DNA of 64,000 bases, taken from assembly GCA_016791475.1 (NCBI GenBank), contig JAEUWI010000029.1:1-64000 (forward strand). The letters run 5' to 3'. A program made the position numbers and the translations under genes. This DNA comes from Candidatus Hydrogenedentota bacterium. GTDB lineage: Bacteria > Hydrogenedentota > Hydrogenedentia > Hydrogenedentales > JAEUWI01. The notes below the pieces were generated by a model, which saw only the letters and a list, made by a program, of their open reading frames with translations, was not told the origin of the DNA and did not search any database. Of the stretch, positions 15,874 through 24,956 are shown piece by piece. The number at the start of each line of letters is the position of its first letter. Within the stretch, counting starts at the first letter, position 1.

Positions 15874-18291
15874 ATGGAAGTGCCCTCGGGGGGGGAGAAG
15901 TACCGCCTTGTTCGAGAAATCGGGAAAGGCGGCATGGGCGTAGTGTACGAGGCTTGGGATCTGCGTCTTGATCGCCGTGTGGCGGTCAAGTATCTGAATC
16001 CCAGGTTCACGGCCGACGCGGAGAGTCTTGCCCGCGTGGAGCGGGAAGCGCGGAACGCCGCCCGCGTGGAGCACCCGAATGTGGTCCGGGTGTACGGTAT
16101 GACTTCCGTCGAGGGCCAGCTTGTTATTGAGATGCAGTACATCGAGGGGGCGCCACTCCATACAATTCTTGCGGCGGGCAAGCTTGCGCCCGCAGTGGCG
16201 GCGGATCTGCTGCGCCAGTTTCTGGAAGCGCTGGAAGCCTGCCACGGTCACGGCGTCATTCATTGCGATCTGAAACCCGGCAACTTGCTTGTGACGCCCC
16301 AGGGGCAACTTTACCTGACCGATTTCGGCATCTCCCAATCGATTCGATCGGAAGGGGACTGGAGAAGTGCCGAGCGCGGGCCGCTGTGGGGCACACCGCG
16401 CTACAGCCCGCCGGAAGCCTGGCGCGGGGAGAAGCCCGATCCTCGATGGGATCTTTATTCGGCCGGCGCGGTGATCCATGAAGTTCTTTCCGGCAAATCT
16501 TTTCAGGATACGTGTACGCCGGGCATGACCACCAAGTCCCTTCCGGAGAGTACGTCGCCTTCCCTCGCCGAATTGGCTCCGGATCTTTCGCCGGGGCTCT
16601 CAGACCTCATTGCCGACCTGACCGCGCGTGATCCGCAGGAGCGACCCGGAAGTGCCCGGGCGGCGCTGGACCGACTGATCGAGATACCGGAACTGAAGCA
16701 GCGCGAGAGCGGCAAGGATACCTTCGCAAAGTTGTTCCTGCGGCTGGATGCCGCGGAGGAAACGACCAAGGTGGTGAGCCAGTCGCAGGTGATGGTTCAT
16801 CCATTTTGGCGGCGTCTGCGGGTGGCTTTGGTGCTTCTGATGGTTGGCGGTGTACTGGGGGTGGGCTTCTACACGCGCAACGGACGAAGCCCACGCGAGG
16901 AGGAAGCGAACCCACGACCGGCGACGAGCTCCACAGCACCGGGAGCGGCGCGGGTGGCCCCGGTCACAACGGCGGGAGCCAAGACGATCAACTCACGTCT
17001 GGTGAGCACCAGCGCGGGGGTATGCTTCGCCTATGATGACGGGGTTCACGGGAACGAGCTCTGGTTCTGTGGATTTGGCAACCTTCACATGACCCTGCTG
17101 AAGGACATCGTTCCCGGGCCGGGATCCAGTAATCCACGCAACTTCTTGAGTCGCGAGTCGGCCAACTTTCTCTTTGCGGCGAGCACGCCCGAGACCGGCG
17201 AAGAATTGTGGTCCGCTCTCCTGGAGTATGACGGTAGCGCCCGTGATATCCGTCAGGTGATGGATATACTTCCGGGCCCCATGGGCAGCGAGCCCCTTCC
17301 TCAGGTTTCTCTACAGTCGACAGTGCTCTTCGAGGCCAAGACACTCGCCTTCGGTCACGAACTCTGGTGTACCAACACGAGGCCGGGCCAGACCGCGATT
17401 ACGGCGGATCTGGCGGAAGGTCCCAGCAACTCGGTTCCGATGCAATCGCGGCTTGCCACGGACGACAGCGGCGCTTATATGATCGCTTACAATCTTGATG
17501 GGATGCGACTGTGGCGGTATGACATTGCGAGCAACACGGTGCGCGAGATCGCGCCGGTAGATTTGGATTCAAATATAGCGGCCGTGGATGGGCACCGCGC
17601 CATCATTTCGAACCGGGACGCCGAGCACGGCATGGAGCTATGGTACTACGAGCCCGGAAAAGCCGGGTTCCACTTGCTTGGAGACCTCTGGCCCGGTGCG
17701 GAGTCGTCGGGTCCAGGCTACTTTTACAGTTGGAAGAAAGGGGTCATTTTCCGGGCGAAGACGCAAGCGCACGGTACGGAGCTCTGGTGCACGGACGGCA
17801 CGGAGGAAGGTACTCGGGAGCTCTCGGACATCAATCCGGGGGAGGCCGATGGCGAGCCCTACGGTTATGTCGCTGCTGGGGAGTATCTATTCTTCCGCGC
17901 CCACGACAGCGAGCACGGTCACGAACTCTGGATGACGGATGGGACACCCGAGGGGACGCGTCTCGCTGCGGATATCTGGAAGGGGCCCGAGTCATCGGAC
18001 CCATACAATATCGTTGCACATGGGAGAAATCTCTACTTCAGTGCGCGCGACGGTGTGCACGGCGAGGAACTGTGGATGCTCAGCATCGATGACCCAGCCA
18101 ATACGGTGCATCTCCTTGGAGACCTCTGGCCCGGTCCGACCGGGTCTGAACCAATCAGTCTGAACTGGTCCACCGGTCGATTTGGAATCTTCGTGGCGAA
18201 AACCGGCCCGGAAGTGTCCCAGCTTATCCAGATCGAGCCGTTGGACGCCGAGGGACAAAAGGTGCAACTCACGCCTGTGCCGCTGCCCTAG
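15874..18291 (+). CDS. Membrane Ser/Thr protein kinase with ELW-repeat sensor domain
   Basis: An 805-residue PknB-type receptor kinase. The cytosolic kinase domain (about 8-270) is complete: GKGGMGVV loop, Lys39 (VAVKYL), Glu58, HCDLKPGN with Asp132 and Asn137, and DFG at 150-152. A single transmembrane helix lies at about 315-335 (ALVLLMVGGVLGVGF), followed by a Pro/Ala-rich linker. The C-terminal ~430 residues carry about seven 'ELW' repeats (GNELWFCG, GEELWSA, GHELWCT, GMELWYY, GTELWCTDGTEEGT, GHELWMTDGTPEGT, GEELWML), probably one extracytoplasmic beta-propeller. The likely role is sensing an outside ligand and phosphorylating cytosolic targets. No phosphatase or partner is adjacent. Confidence 0.9.
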   Translation: MEVPSGGEKYRLVREIGKGGMGVVYEAWDLRLDRRVAVKYLNPRFTADAESLARVEREARNAARVEHPNVVRVYGMTSVEGQLVIEMQYIEGAPLHTILAAGKLAPAVAADLLRQFLEALEACHGHGVIHCDLKPGNLLVTPQGQLYLTDFGISQSIRSEGDWRSAERGPLWGTPRYSPPEAWRGEKPDPRWDLYSAGAVIHEVLSGKSFQDTCTPGMTTKSLPESTSPSLAELAPDLSPGLSDLIADLTARDPQERPGSARAALDRLIEIPELKQRESGKDTFAKLFLRLDAAEETTKVVSQSQVMVHPFWRRLRVALVLLMVGGVLGVGFYTRNGRSPREEEANPRPATSSTAPGAARVAPVTTAGAKTINSRLVSTSAGVCFAYDDGVHGNELWFCGFGNLHMTLLKDIVPGPGSSNPRNFLSRESANFLFAASTPETGEELWSALLEYDGSARDIRQVMDILPGPMGSEPLPQVSLQSTVLFEAKTLAFGHELWCTNTRPGQTAITADLAEGPSNSVPMQSRLATDDSGAYMIAYNLDGMRLWRYDIASNTVREIAPVDLDSNIAAVDGHRAIISNRDAEHGMELWYYEPGKAGFHLLGDLWPGAESSGPGYFYSWKKGVIFRAKTQAHGTELWCTDGTEEGTRELSDINPGEADGEPYGYVAAGEYLFFRAHDSEHGHELWMTDGTPEGTRLAADIWKGPESSDPYNIVAHGRNLYFSARDGVHGEELWMLSIDDPANTVHLLGDLWPGPTGSEPISLNWSTGRFGIFVAKTGPEVSQLIQIEPLDAEGQKVQLTPVPLP

Positions 18292-18353
18292 TCGTTCATT
18301 CGATTGGGGGACATTTCTCGGGCGCGGAGTTTTTCAGTGCCGCCGCCGCGTGT

Positions 18354-18359
18354 TACACT
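18354..18359 (+). promoter_or_regulatory. Putative -10 box (TACACT) of the NHL-propeller gene
   Basis: GTTACACT lies 42 bases before ATG 18402. No convincing -35 is visible in the GC-rich upstream bases. Confidence 0.3.
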
Positions 18360-18401
18360 CTTCCGATTAGCGTCCCCCCAGTCAATCGGAGAGCACTCAG
18401 C

Positions 18402-19322
18402 ATGGAAATTGGAAGCGGAAGCCATCGTTACAGCGTCATTGATCGGTGGGGCAACTTCCCCGATTCTCTGGTAATTGGCACGACCCACGGCGTGGTGGAA
18501 GATCGGTCGGGGCGCATTTTCATACATCACACCGGGCCGGTGTGCACGGTGATCTGCGATCCCGAGGGGAATGTGCTGGGTTCCTGGGGGGCACCGTGGC
18601 ACGAGGGCGCTCACGGCATGATTCTCAATGAAGAAGCGGATGGAGAATATCTCTATTGCTCCGCCACCTCCGAGGGCATTGTGGTCAAGATGACGCTCGA
18701 CGGCGAAGAGGTACTGCGCATTGCCACGCCTCCCCGCAAGGATATCTACGACGAGGAAAAGCGCTTTGTTCCCACGGAGAGCGCCGTCGCGTCCAACGGC
18801 GACATCTACATCGCCGACGGGTATGGCCAGAGCTGGATTCATCGCTACTCGAAGGGGGGCAAGTACATCGATTCCTTTGGCGGGCCGGGCAAGGCGCTGG
18901 GGCAACTGGATGGTCCCCACGGCATCAAAGTCGACCGTCGGAGCGGCGTGGAGCGGCTGCTCGTGGCGGATCGGCGCAACGTCCGGTTGGAGTACTTCAC
19001 CCTCGACGGCGCCTGCCTTTCCGAATTGACGGCGGAACTGCGCTTTCCCTGCACAGTGAATCCGTGGAACGACGAAAACTACATCCCCGATCTCCATTCC
19101 CGGATTTCCATCTTTGATAAAGACGACAAGCTCATCCTGCACCTCGGGGATCGTCCCGATTGCTGGAAAAAAGAAGGCTGGCCCAACCTTCCAGAATCGG
19201 ACTGGGTGGAAGGGGCCTTCTCTTCACCCCATGACCTGCACGTGGATAAAGCAGGCAACATCTACGTGGTGGAATGGCTCTCGAATGGGACAGGGAAGAT
19301 TACGAAGCTGGTGAGGCTGTAG
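18402..19322 (+). CDS. NHL-repeat six-bladed beta-propeller protein
   Basis: A 306-residue protein without signal peptide, built of NHL-type blades: GVVEDRSGRIFIHHTG, VASNGDIYIADGYGQSWIH, GPHGIKVDRRSGVERLLVAD and SPHDLHVDKAGNIYVVEW. The closest known group is the peptidyl-alpha-hydroxyglycine lyase-like/NHL proteins often found beside sugar-degradation genes in planctomycete-type bacteria; a catalytic role is not shown. GAGAG precedes the start. The stop codon TAG falls inside the first copies of the heptamer tandem repeat, so repeat growth abuts or may have trimmed the C-terminus. Confidence 0.8.
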   Translation: MEIGSGSHRYSVIDRWGNFPDSLVIGTTHGVVEDRSGRIFIHHTGPVCTVICDPEGNVLGSWGAPWHEGAHGMILNEEADGEYLYCSATSEGIVVKMTLDGEEVLRIATPPRKDIYDEEKRFVPTESAVASNGDIYIADGYGQSWIHRYSKGGKYIDSFGGPGKALGQLDGPHGIKVDRRSGVERLLVADRRNVRLEYFTLDGACLSELTAELRFPCTVNPWNDENYIPDLHSRISIFDKDDKLILHLGDRPDCWKKEGWPNLPESDWVEGAFSSPHDLHVDKAGNIYVVEWLSNGTGKITKLVRL

Positions 19323-19432
19323 GCTGTAGGCTGTAGGCTGTAGGCTGTAGGCTGTAGGCTGTAGGCTGTAGGCTGTAGGCTGTAGGCTGTAGGCTTCAGG
19401 CTTCAGGCTTCAGGCTTCAGGCTTCAGGCTTC
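19314..19432. repeat. Heptamer tandem repeat, 11 x AGGCTGT then 6 x AGGCTTC
   Basis: Seventeen uninterrupted 7-base units: AGGCTGT from 19314 to 19390 (11 copies), switching to AGGCTTC from 19391 to 19432 (6 copies). The first copy contains the end of the NHL gene, whose stop codon spans 19320-19322. All copies of each variant are identical, pointing to recent slippage. Confidence 0.97.
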
Positions 19433-19468
19433 AGGATGCTCCAGGCCATCAGGTAAATCGTGAGTTGT

Positions 19469-19521
19469 CAACTATCAACTATCAACTATCAACTCATAAG
19501 ACTCATAAGACCCATAAGACC
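19469..19521. repeat. Short tandem repeats CAACTAT and CATAAGACC
   Basis: Three copies of CAACTAT plus a variant (19469-19496), overlapped by three copies of a 9-base unit CATAAGACT/CATAAGACC (19495-19521). Together with the preceding heptamers, most of the 254-base gap before the rhamnosidase gene is simple repeat. Confidence 0.9.
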
Positions 19522-19576
19522 CATGCGCCCTGTCCGACGGCAAGGCGCTTAGCATAGACCATAAAGGACTACCCCA

Positions 19577-22500
19577 ATGCCACTCAGACTGGCCACCTTG
19601 CTATTGACAGGATTACTCGGAACGATGAACGCCATGGCCGCCATTCAGCCCACCAATCTTCGCTGCGAATACAAAACCAATCCCCTGGGACTCGACTTGA
19701 CCGCGCCCCGACTGGGCTGGACGCTGGCGTCGGAGTCCTCCGCGCAGGTGCAGTCGGGTTATCAGATCCTGGTGGCGAGTTCGCTCAAGGTGCTTCAGGC
19801 GGATCAGGGGGACCTGTGGGATTCGGGCAAGGTGGCCTCCGATGACACCACGTTTATTGCGTACGCGGGCAAGGCCCTCACGTCGCGACAGATGAGCTAT
19901 TGGAAGGTGCGGGTTTGGGATGGGGCGGACACGCCCTCGCCGTGGAGCGCGCCCGCCTTGTGGAGCATGGGGCTGCTGAAGCCGGACGACTGGACGGCGG
20001 CGTGGATCGGCTATGACGCCGTCGTGGAAGCGCCCGCTGCGGAAGAGGCCCCCGTGCTCGACATGGGTGGCGCCAACTGGATTTGGTTTGGCGAGGGAAA
20101 ACCGGGCGAGTCCGCTCCGCTGGGCGATGTGTATTTCCGCAAGGCCTTCACCGTGGCGCCTGATCGCCTGCTGGACTCGGCGAAGATCTATATCACGGCG
20201 GATAATGCCGCCCGGGCCTTTGTGAATGGGGTGGAGCTTCAGGCGACCATCACGACCTTCAATCAGATCTACGAAATAGACATGACCCCGCTGGTCAAGG
20301 ACGGTGAGAACATCATCGGCGTCATCGGTAAGAACGCGGGAGATGCGCCGAACCCGGCGGGCATGGTCGCGCGGATCGTGCTGGACTATGGCGAAGGGCC
20401 TTCGACCTTTATTGAAAGCGGGGCCGACTGGAAAGCCGTGCGCGACGCGGCACCCGATGGCTGGGACAAAGCGAGCTTCGACGACAGTGCGTGGCCCGGC
20501 GCGGGCGTCATCGGCACCGTGGGCACGCCGCCCTGGCCGGTGCCCGCGTTCCCCAAGGCGCTTGAACTGCCGCCGCCGCCGCAGCTCCGCAAGGACTTTT
20601 CGGCCGGAGAGGGGATCAAGCGTGCCACGCTTTACGCAACGGCCCTGGGTGTATATGACGCCTTCATCAACGGCGAACGGGTGGGTGATTTCATCTTCGC
20701 GCCCGGGTTTACGGACTACAACAAGCGCGTCTATTACCAGACTTACGATGTGACCCGGATGCTCAAGCCCGGCGCGGAGAATACCTTCGCCGCGCTGCTG
20801 GGCGATGGCTGGTATGCGGGCTACCTCGGCTTCCTGCCGCAATTGCCCGTGGACAGCCCGCGGGATCACTATGGCAAGGAACCGCGTTTCCGGGGTCAGC
20901 TCGAAATTGAGTACGCCGACGGACGCAAAGAGACGATCGCCACGGACGCTTCGTGGAAGGCGAGCTACGGCCACATTCGCGAGTCCGACATGCTCATGGG
21001 CGAGACCCACGACTATGCCCACGCGACTCCGGGATGGCTGCAGCCGGGCTTTGACGACAGCGCGTGGGATGGGGTGGCCACCGGCACGACCAGCACGGCC
21101 CCGGTGCAGGCCCACCCTGGTACACCGGTGACGCGTCACGAACGCATCGTCGCCGAATCGGTGACGGCGGTGGAGCCGGGCGTGCACATTTACAACCTGG
21201 GTCAGAACCTGGCGGGCTGGGCGGCCATTACCCTCGACGGCAAGGCCGGTCAGCGGGTCCGCGTGCGCTTTGGCGAGCGCCTGGATGCCGAGGGCAAGCT
21301 CTACACCACCAACCTGCGCAAGGCGCGCTGCATCGACACCTTCACGCTTTCGGCGGACGGCCCGATTACGCTGGAGCCCCACTTCACCTTTCACGGCTTC
21401 CAGTATGTGGAGATCGCGGGTGTGGACGAGGCCCTGCCGCTGGAGAACGTGGTCGGAGTGGTGCTTCAATCGGTCATCGAGCCTTCCGGGCATTTCGAAT
21501 GTTCCGAGCCGCTGTTGAATCAGCTTTTCCACAACATCACCTGGGGCCAGAAAGGTAACTACCTCGAAATTCCCACGGACTGCCCGCAGCGCGACGAACG
21601 CATGGGATGGACGGGCGATGCCCAGTTTTTCATCCCCACCGCGCTGTACAATGCGGACGCGGGCGCCTTCTTCACGAAGTGGCTCGTGGATCTTGTGCAG
21701 GACTCCCAGGCGGAAGACGGATCCTTCGGCGATGTGGCGCCCCGCGTGGCACTGGGCAGCGGCGCCGTGGCCTGGGGCGATGCGGCCATGATCTGCACCT
21801 ACCAGATTTATCGCTATTACGGCGACACGGCCATCATCGCGCGACACTTCCCCAACCTCGTGCGCGGGATGGAGTTTCTCGAGAAGACCAGCGAGAACGG
21901 CATCCGCAAGAAAATGGGGTACGGCGACTGGCTCAACAAGGGCGGCGGCGCGAAGGATGAGGTTATCTGCACGGCCTATTTCGCCTACCTCGCCGGCTTG
22001 ATGCGCGAAATGGCCGAGGTCATCGGGGAGACGGAGAAGGCCCAGCACTATGCGTCGCTGGAAAATACGGTGAAGAATGCCTTCGTGAAAAACTTCCTCG
22101 CGGAGGACGGCAAGATCTTGGAGAGCAGCCAGACGGGCTATGCCCTCGCCTTCACCATGGATCTCGTGCCGGCGGAATTGAAGGAGAAGGCCGCCGCGCA
22201 GTTCGAGGCCGAAGTCGCGCGCTTCGACAACCACCTTGCCACCGGGTTCATCGGCACGCCGCGCCTCCTGCCTGGTCTGGCGGAAGCCGGGAAGATCGAT
22301 CTGGCCTATCAGCTTCTCATGAACAAGGATTACCCCTCCTGGCTCTTCCAGGTAACCCAGGGCGCCACGACGATGTGGGAACGCTGGGACGGTTGGACCC
22401 CGGACAAAGGCTTCCAGGATCCGGGGATGAACTCCTTCAACCACTACGCCTTCGGCGCCGTGGGTGAATGGCTCTACAGCACGGTGGGCGGCATCGCGCC

Positions 22501-22780
22501 GCTGACGCCTGGCTTCAAGACCTTCGAAATCGCCCCGAAGCCCGGCGGCGGACTGACCTGGGCCACGACGCACTATCGCTCAATTCATGGGTTGATTCGC
22601 TCGGAGTGGGAGATTGTCGGCGTCGAGTTCAAACTCGAGGTGGAGGTGCCCGTGAATACGAAAGCGAGCGTGGTGCTGCCTGAGGCCTATCGAGGCAAGG
22701 TGCTGTTGAATGGCGAGCCCGCCGACGGGACGCTGGAGTTGGCTTCGGGGATTTATGTGATCTCGGGTAGCCGCGGCTGA
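19577..22780 (+). CDS. Secreted GH78 alpha-L-rhamnosidase
   Basis: A 1067-residue exported glycosidase that releases terminal alpha-L-rhamnose. Residues 1-21 are a signal peptide. The GH78 layout is complete: an N-terminal fibronectin-like domain (PTNLRCEYKTNPLGLD), an inserted beta-sandwich (~150-290), the rhamnosidase N domain (~340-500), the (alpha/alpha)6 barrel and a C-terminal beta domain. The catalytic block TDCPQRDERMGWTGDAQ lies at about 663-680 with the expected Asp, Glu and Asp; YGDWLNKGGG and TMWERWDGW follow. Length fits the family. A second GH78-like gene begins at 62484. A rhamnose-type aldolase fusion lies at 47-49 kb, so rhamnose use is plausible. Confidence 0.95.
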   Translation: MPLRLATLLLTGLLGTMNAMAAIQPTNLRCEYKTNPLGLDLTAPRLGWTLASESSAQVQSGYQILVASSLKVLQADQGDLWDSGKVASDDTTFIAYAGKALTSRQMSYWKVRVWDGADTPSPWSAPALWSMGLLKPDDWTAAWIGYDAVVEAPAAEEAPVLDMGGANWIWFGEGKPGESAPLGDVYFRKAFTVAPDRLLDSAKIYITADNAARAFVNGVELQATITTFNQIYEIDMTPLVKDGENIIGVIGKNAGDAPNPAGMVARIVLDYGEGPSTFIESGADWKAVRDAAPDGWDKASFDDSAWPGAGVIGTVGTPPWPVPAFPKALELPPPPQLRKDFSAGEGIKRATLYATALGVYDAFINGERVGDFIFAPGFTDYNKRVYYQTYDVTRMLKPGAENTFAALLGDGWYAGYLGFLPQLPVDSPRDHYGKEPRFRGQLEIEYADGRKETIATDASWKASYGHIRESDMLMGETHDYAHATPGWLQPGFDDSAWDGVATGTTSTAPVQAHPGTPVTRHERIVAESVTAVEPGVHIYNLGQNLAGWAAITLDGKAGQRVRVRFGERLDAEGKLYTTNLRKARCIDTFTLSADGPITLEPHFTFHGFQYVEIAGVDEALPLENVVGVVLQSVIEPSGHFECSEPLLNQLFHNITWGQKGNYLEIPTDCPQRDERMGWTGDAQFFIPTALYNADAGAFFTKWLVDLVQDSQAEDGSFGDVAPRVALGSGAVAWGDAAMICTYQIYRYYGDTAIIARHFPNLVRGMEFLEKTSENGIRKKMGYGDWLNKGGGAKDEVICTAYFAYLAGLMREMAEVIGETEKAQHYASLENTVKNAFVKNFLAEDGKILESSQTGYALAFTMDLVPAELKEKAAAQFEAEVARFDNHLATGFIGTPRLLPGLAEAGKIDLAYQLLMNKDYPSWLFQVTQGATTMWERWDGWTPDKGFQDPGMNSFNHYAFGAVGEWLYSTVGGIAPLTPGFKTFEIAPKPGGGLTWATTHYRSIHGLIRSEWEIVGVEFKLEVEVPVNTKASVVLPEAYRGKVLLNGEPADGTLELASGIYVISGSRG

Positions 22781-22828
22781 GATTTTTTGGACGGAATGGA
22801 CCGAGTGGACGGAGTGGACCTGAATCTA

Positions 22829-23587
22829 TCAGGCCACTGAGTTCACTTGGTCCATTCTCCTTTTGCGCCCCACGAATCCGTAGTGTGGCACCTTCGCCAG
22901 CGGCACAAAGGGCAATCCGCCCCGACATTCCGCGAGGTGAATGGTCTCAAAGGCATGCGCCAGCCAAGGCAGGTGATCAGCATTCAGAAAGACGTTGTCG
23001 TTGGCGAACCAGGCGGGCCAGAAGTGGCGCGTAAATGCGCTGTGGCGGCGATGGCCTTCCGCGACATACTTGCGCGATACGTAGAAGTCCACCACGCCGA
23101 TGTGGCCGCCCGGCTTGAGGAGGCGCAGGGCGTGCTCCAGTGCGGCGAACCAATTGGGGATCATGGTGAGCGAGTAGCTGAAGGTTACCAGGTCGACCGG
23201 GCCGCCGTCGGGCACAAAGGTGGTAACGTCGGCCTCGTGCAGGGCGACGTTGGTGAGACCGAGGGTGCTGACGCGTTTTCGCGCAATGTTCAACAGGCTG
23301 GGGGACAGGTCCACGATGTGGATGCGCTCAAGGGCGGCGGCGCGTTCGCCCATGAAGCCGATGGAGGCGCCGGTCGCGCCGCCCATGTCGATCCAGGTCT
23401 GTCCCGCTTCGAGTGGAAGCGATCTGAAAAGGGCTTCGCGCCCGTGCAGCAGGCGCTGGCGGAAGTCGTCGTAGCCTTCGGCCTGGGGGCCGTAGAACGA
23501 CTCCAGCCGCTGGGCGTGGGTGCCGCCGCGGACCGGCCGGACCATCAAATGGTATAGCGTCGCGAGGTCGCGCATCGCGGCGTTCAT
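22829..23587 (-). CDS. btaB: Diacylglyceryl-homoserine N-methyltransferase
   Basis: A 252-residue SAM-dependent methyltransferase that would add three methyl groups to diacylglyceryl-homoserine, the last step to the betaine lipid DGTS. The SAM loop is IDMGGATGASIGF; SYSLTMIPNWFAALEHA and LKPGGHIGVVDFYVSR are hallmarks of BtaB. Its ATG overlaps the stop of btaA by four bases (ATGA), so the two are translationally coupled, which supports the assignment. The length is slightly above that of the Rhodobacter protein. The C-terminal residues beyond the fold are basic. The neighbouring sigma factor and fatty-acid-modifying operon suggest a shared membrane-lipid theme. Confidence 0.88.
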   Translation of the reverse strand: MNAAMRDLATLYHLMVRPVRGGTHAQRLESFYGPQAEGYDDFRQRLLHGREALFRSLPLEAGQTWIDMGGATGASIGFMGERAAALERIHIVDLSPSLLNIARKRVSTLGLTNVALHEADVTTFVPDGGPVDLVTFSYSLTMIPNWFAALEHALRLLKPGGHIGVVDFYVSRKYVAEGHRRHSAFTRHFWPAWFANDNVFLNADHLPWLAHAFETIHLAECRGGLPFVPLAKVPHYGFVGRKRRMDQVNSVA

Positions 23588-24780
23588 GCGGGCAGTAGAT
23601 CGGCGATATAAAAGCTGCCGTAGGTGTGCACCCGGTCGCGCTCGTGCAGTGCGGCCGCCTTGTTCCGGTCGTATTGGAGTGCTTCCGCCAGCCGGATCGC
23701 GCGTCCTCCGCGGACGACTTCAACGTCGTCAACAAAGGTGGTGTTCAGACCGCCGCTCCGCCAGATGATACGGGCATCCTCGGAGGCGCGATTGACGATG
23801 GCCTGCCATTCTTTCGTAAGCTCGCGGTTGGGGTCCTGGCAGAGCCAGTCCATGTGGTCGAGGAGCACGAAGCGGGAGATGGTTCCCTCGTAGCCTTCCA
23901 GGAATTGCCTTACCGTGCCCGTGTTCACGGAGACGGCCTCCGCCGCGCCCGCTTTCAGGCGCTGGAAACCTTCGGGCTTGAGATACTCGGGACAACAATC
24001 GGGGGTGTAGGCTCCGGTTAGATAAACGCGCCAGAAGTAGTTGTCGTGCAGGGGCAGGTGGCCGAAGACGGCGTCGACGCAGTCTTCCACGAAACCCACA
24101 ACCCCACCGGGATGGAAGCGCTCCACGGTCTCGCGCTGTCGCAGCGGGACGCCGAGCATGCTGAGGGTCATGTCGCGATCCATGAGCCAGCGGACGTATC
24201 GCGTCCAGAAGGCTTCCCGAATTTCGGCATAGTACAGGGCGCGCTGCGATTCAAGGTCGGGCGCGGAAAGCAGTGCGTCCACGCCCTCACGCAGGGCCGG
24301 TCGGCAGCCGAGGTAGGCATTGATAAGCCACGCGAAAGCGCCGGAGGTGCCCCGAAAATAGAAGCTTCGCCGGGATTGCGCCGGGTCAAAGAAGTCGGCG
24401 TTGCGGTCCCAGTAGGCCCGGGCGCTTTCGCCCAGCCGAGGCCGCAGGGCGCTGCGATAGATGCGATGAAACTCCGGCAGGCGGCCTCTGCCGAAAAGTG
24501 CGAAGAAGTCCTCGTAGTCCAGTTCGTGGAGGCCGGCCAACTTGAGCTCTAAAAGGGCATTCTGCCGGTGATTCATATCCACCGTGTGGACCTGGCCCGC
24601 GCCCGCCAGCGCGTAGTCCAACGCGTTGCACCCGGCCGACGTGATGACGAGAACCGCGTCGCGCGGCGTAAGCTCCAGCGCCTCCCGGTCGATTCGGGGG
24701 TCCTCCCAGCAGGTGTTGTAGACCAGGTTGCGGGAGTGAACAAGGCGGAATCCAGCCTGACTGAGGAAATTGCCTATCAT
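23584..24780 (-). CDS. btaA: SAM:diacylglycerol 3-amino-3-carboxypropyltransferase (DUF3419)
   Basis: BtaA transfers the aminocarboxypropyl group of SAM to diacylglycerol, the first step of betaine lipid synthesis. From ATG 24780 the product has 398 residues. Recognised segments are NLVYNTCWEDPRIDREAL, ITSAGCNALDYALAG (SAM loop), HTVDMNHRQNALLELKLAG and VLLDHMDWL, all typical of DUF3419/BtaA. A longer frame to 24897 exists, but its 39 extra residues have no family match. btaB follows with a four-base overlap. The gene is divergent from the ECF sigma factor at 24957, with 176 bases between. No Pho box could be identified by eye. Confidence 0.9.
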   Translation of the reverse strand: MIGNFLSQAGFRLVHSRNLVYNTCWEDPRIDREALELTPRDAVLVITSAGCNALDYALAGAGQVHTVDMNHRQNALLELKLAGLHELDYEDFFALFGRGRLPEFHRIYRSALRPRLGESARAYWDRNADFFDPAQSRRSFYFRGTSGAFAWLINAYLGCRPALREGVDALLSAPDLESQRALYYAEIREAFWTRYVRWLMDRDMTLSMLGVPLRQRETVERFHPGGVVGFVEDCVDAVFGHLPLHDNYFWRVYLTGAYTPDCCPEYLKPEGFQRLKAGAAEAVSVNTGTVRQFLEGYEGTISRFVLLDHMDWLCQDPNRELTKEWQAIVNRASEDARIIWRSGGLNTTFVDDVEVVRGGRAIRLAEALQYDRNKAAALHERDRVHTYGSFYIADLLPA

Positions 24781-24931
24781 GGTGTCGCGCGGTCCTGTGT
24801 TTCGGGTAAAGTGCTTAGCGATACGGCAGAGTACTGCAGGTTTGTATGGCAAAAATGAGGCCGAGGTTATGGCCGCGTGAAAAACGATAGTCCCCACTTG
24901 GTCCCGTGCGGGTACAGAATAGGCAAATCGT

Positions 24932-24937
24932 TATACT
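24932..24937 (+). promoter_or_regulatory. Putative -10 box (TATACT) of the sigma-factor gene
   Basis: TATACT in GTTATACTACA, 19 bases before ATG 24957, leaving a very short leader that begins about at the GAGGAG ribosome site. No clear -35 box. Confidence 0.4.
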
Positions 24938-24956
24938 ACACAACGAGGAGCCAGCG

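Noticed and set aside
19314-19521. Tandem repeats considered as a CRISPR array
   Set aside because: Units are 7 or 9 bases and directly contiguous, without spacers, and no cas genes are present.
19613-22573. Minus-strand open frame of 986 codons opposite the rhamnosidase
   Set aside because: GH78 motifs on the plus strand are unambiguous. The antisense product is low-information and rich in Arg and His.
22781-22828. GGACGGAATGGACCGAGTGG-type text after the rhamnosidase considered as a regulatory repeat
   Set aside because: Only about three degenerate copies of a short GGACGGA/GTGGACC unit; too little to call a site, and no T run for a terminator.
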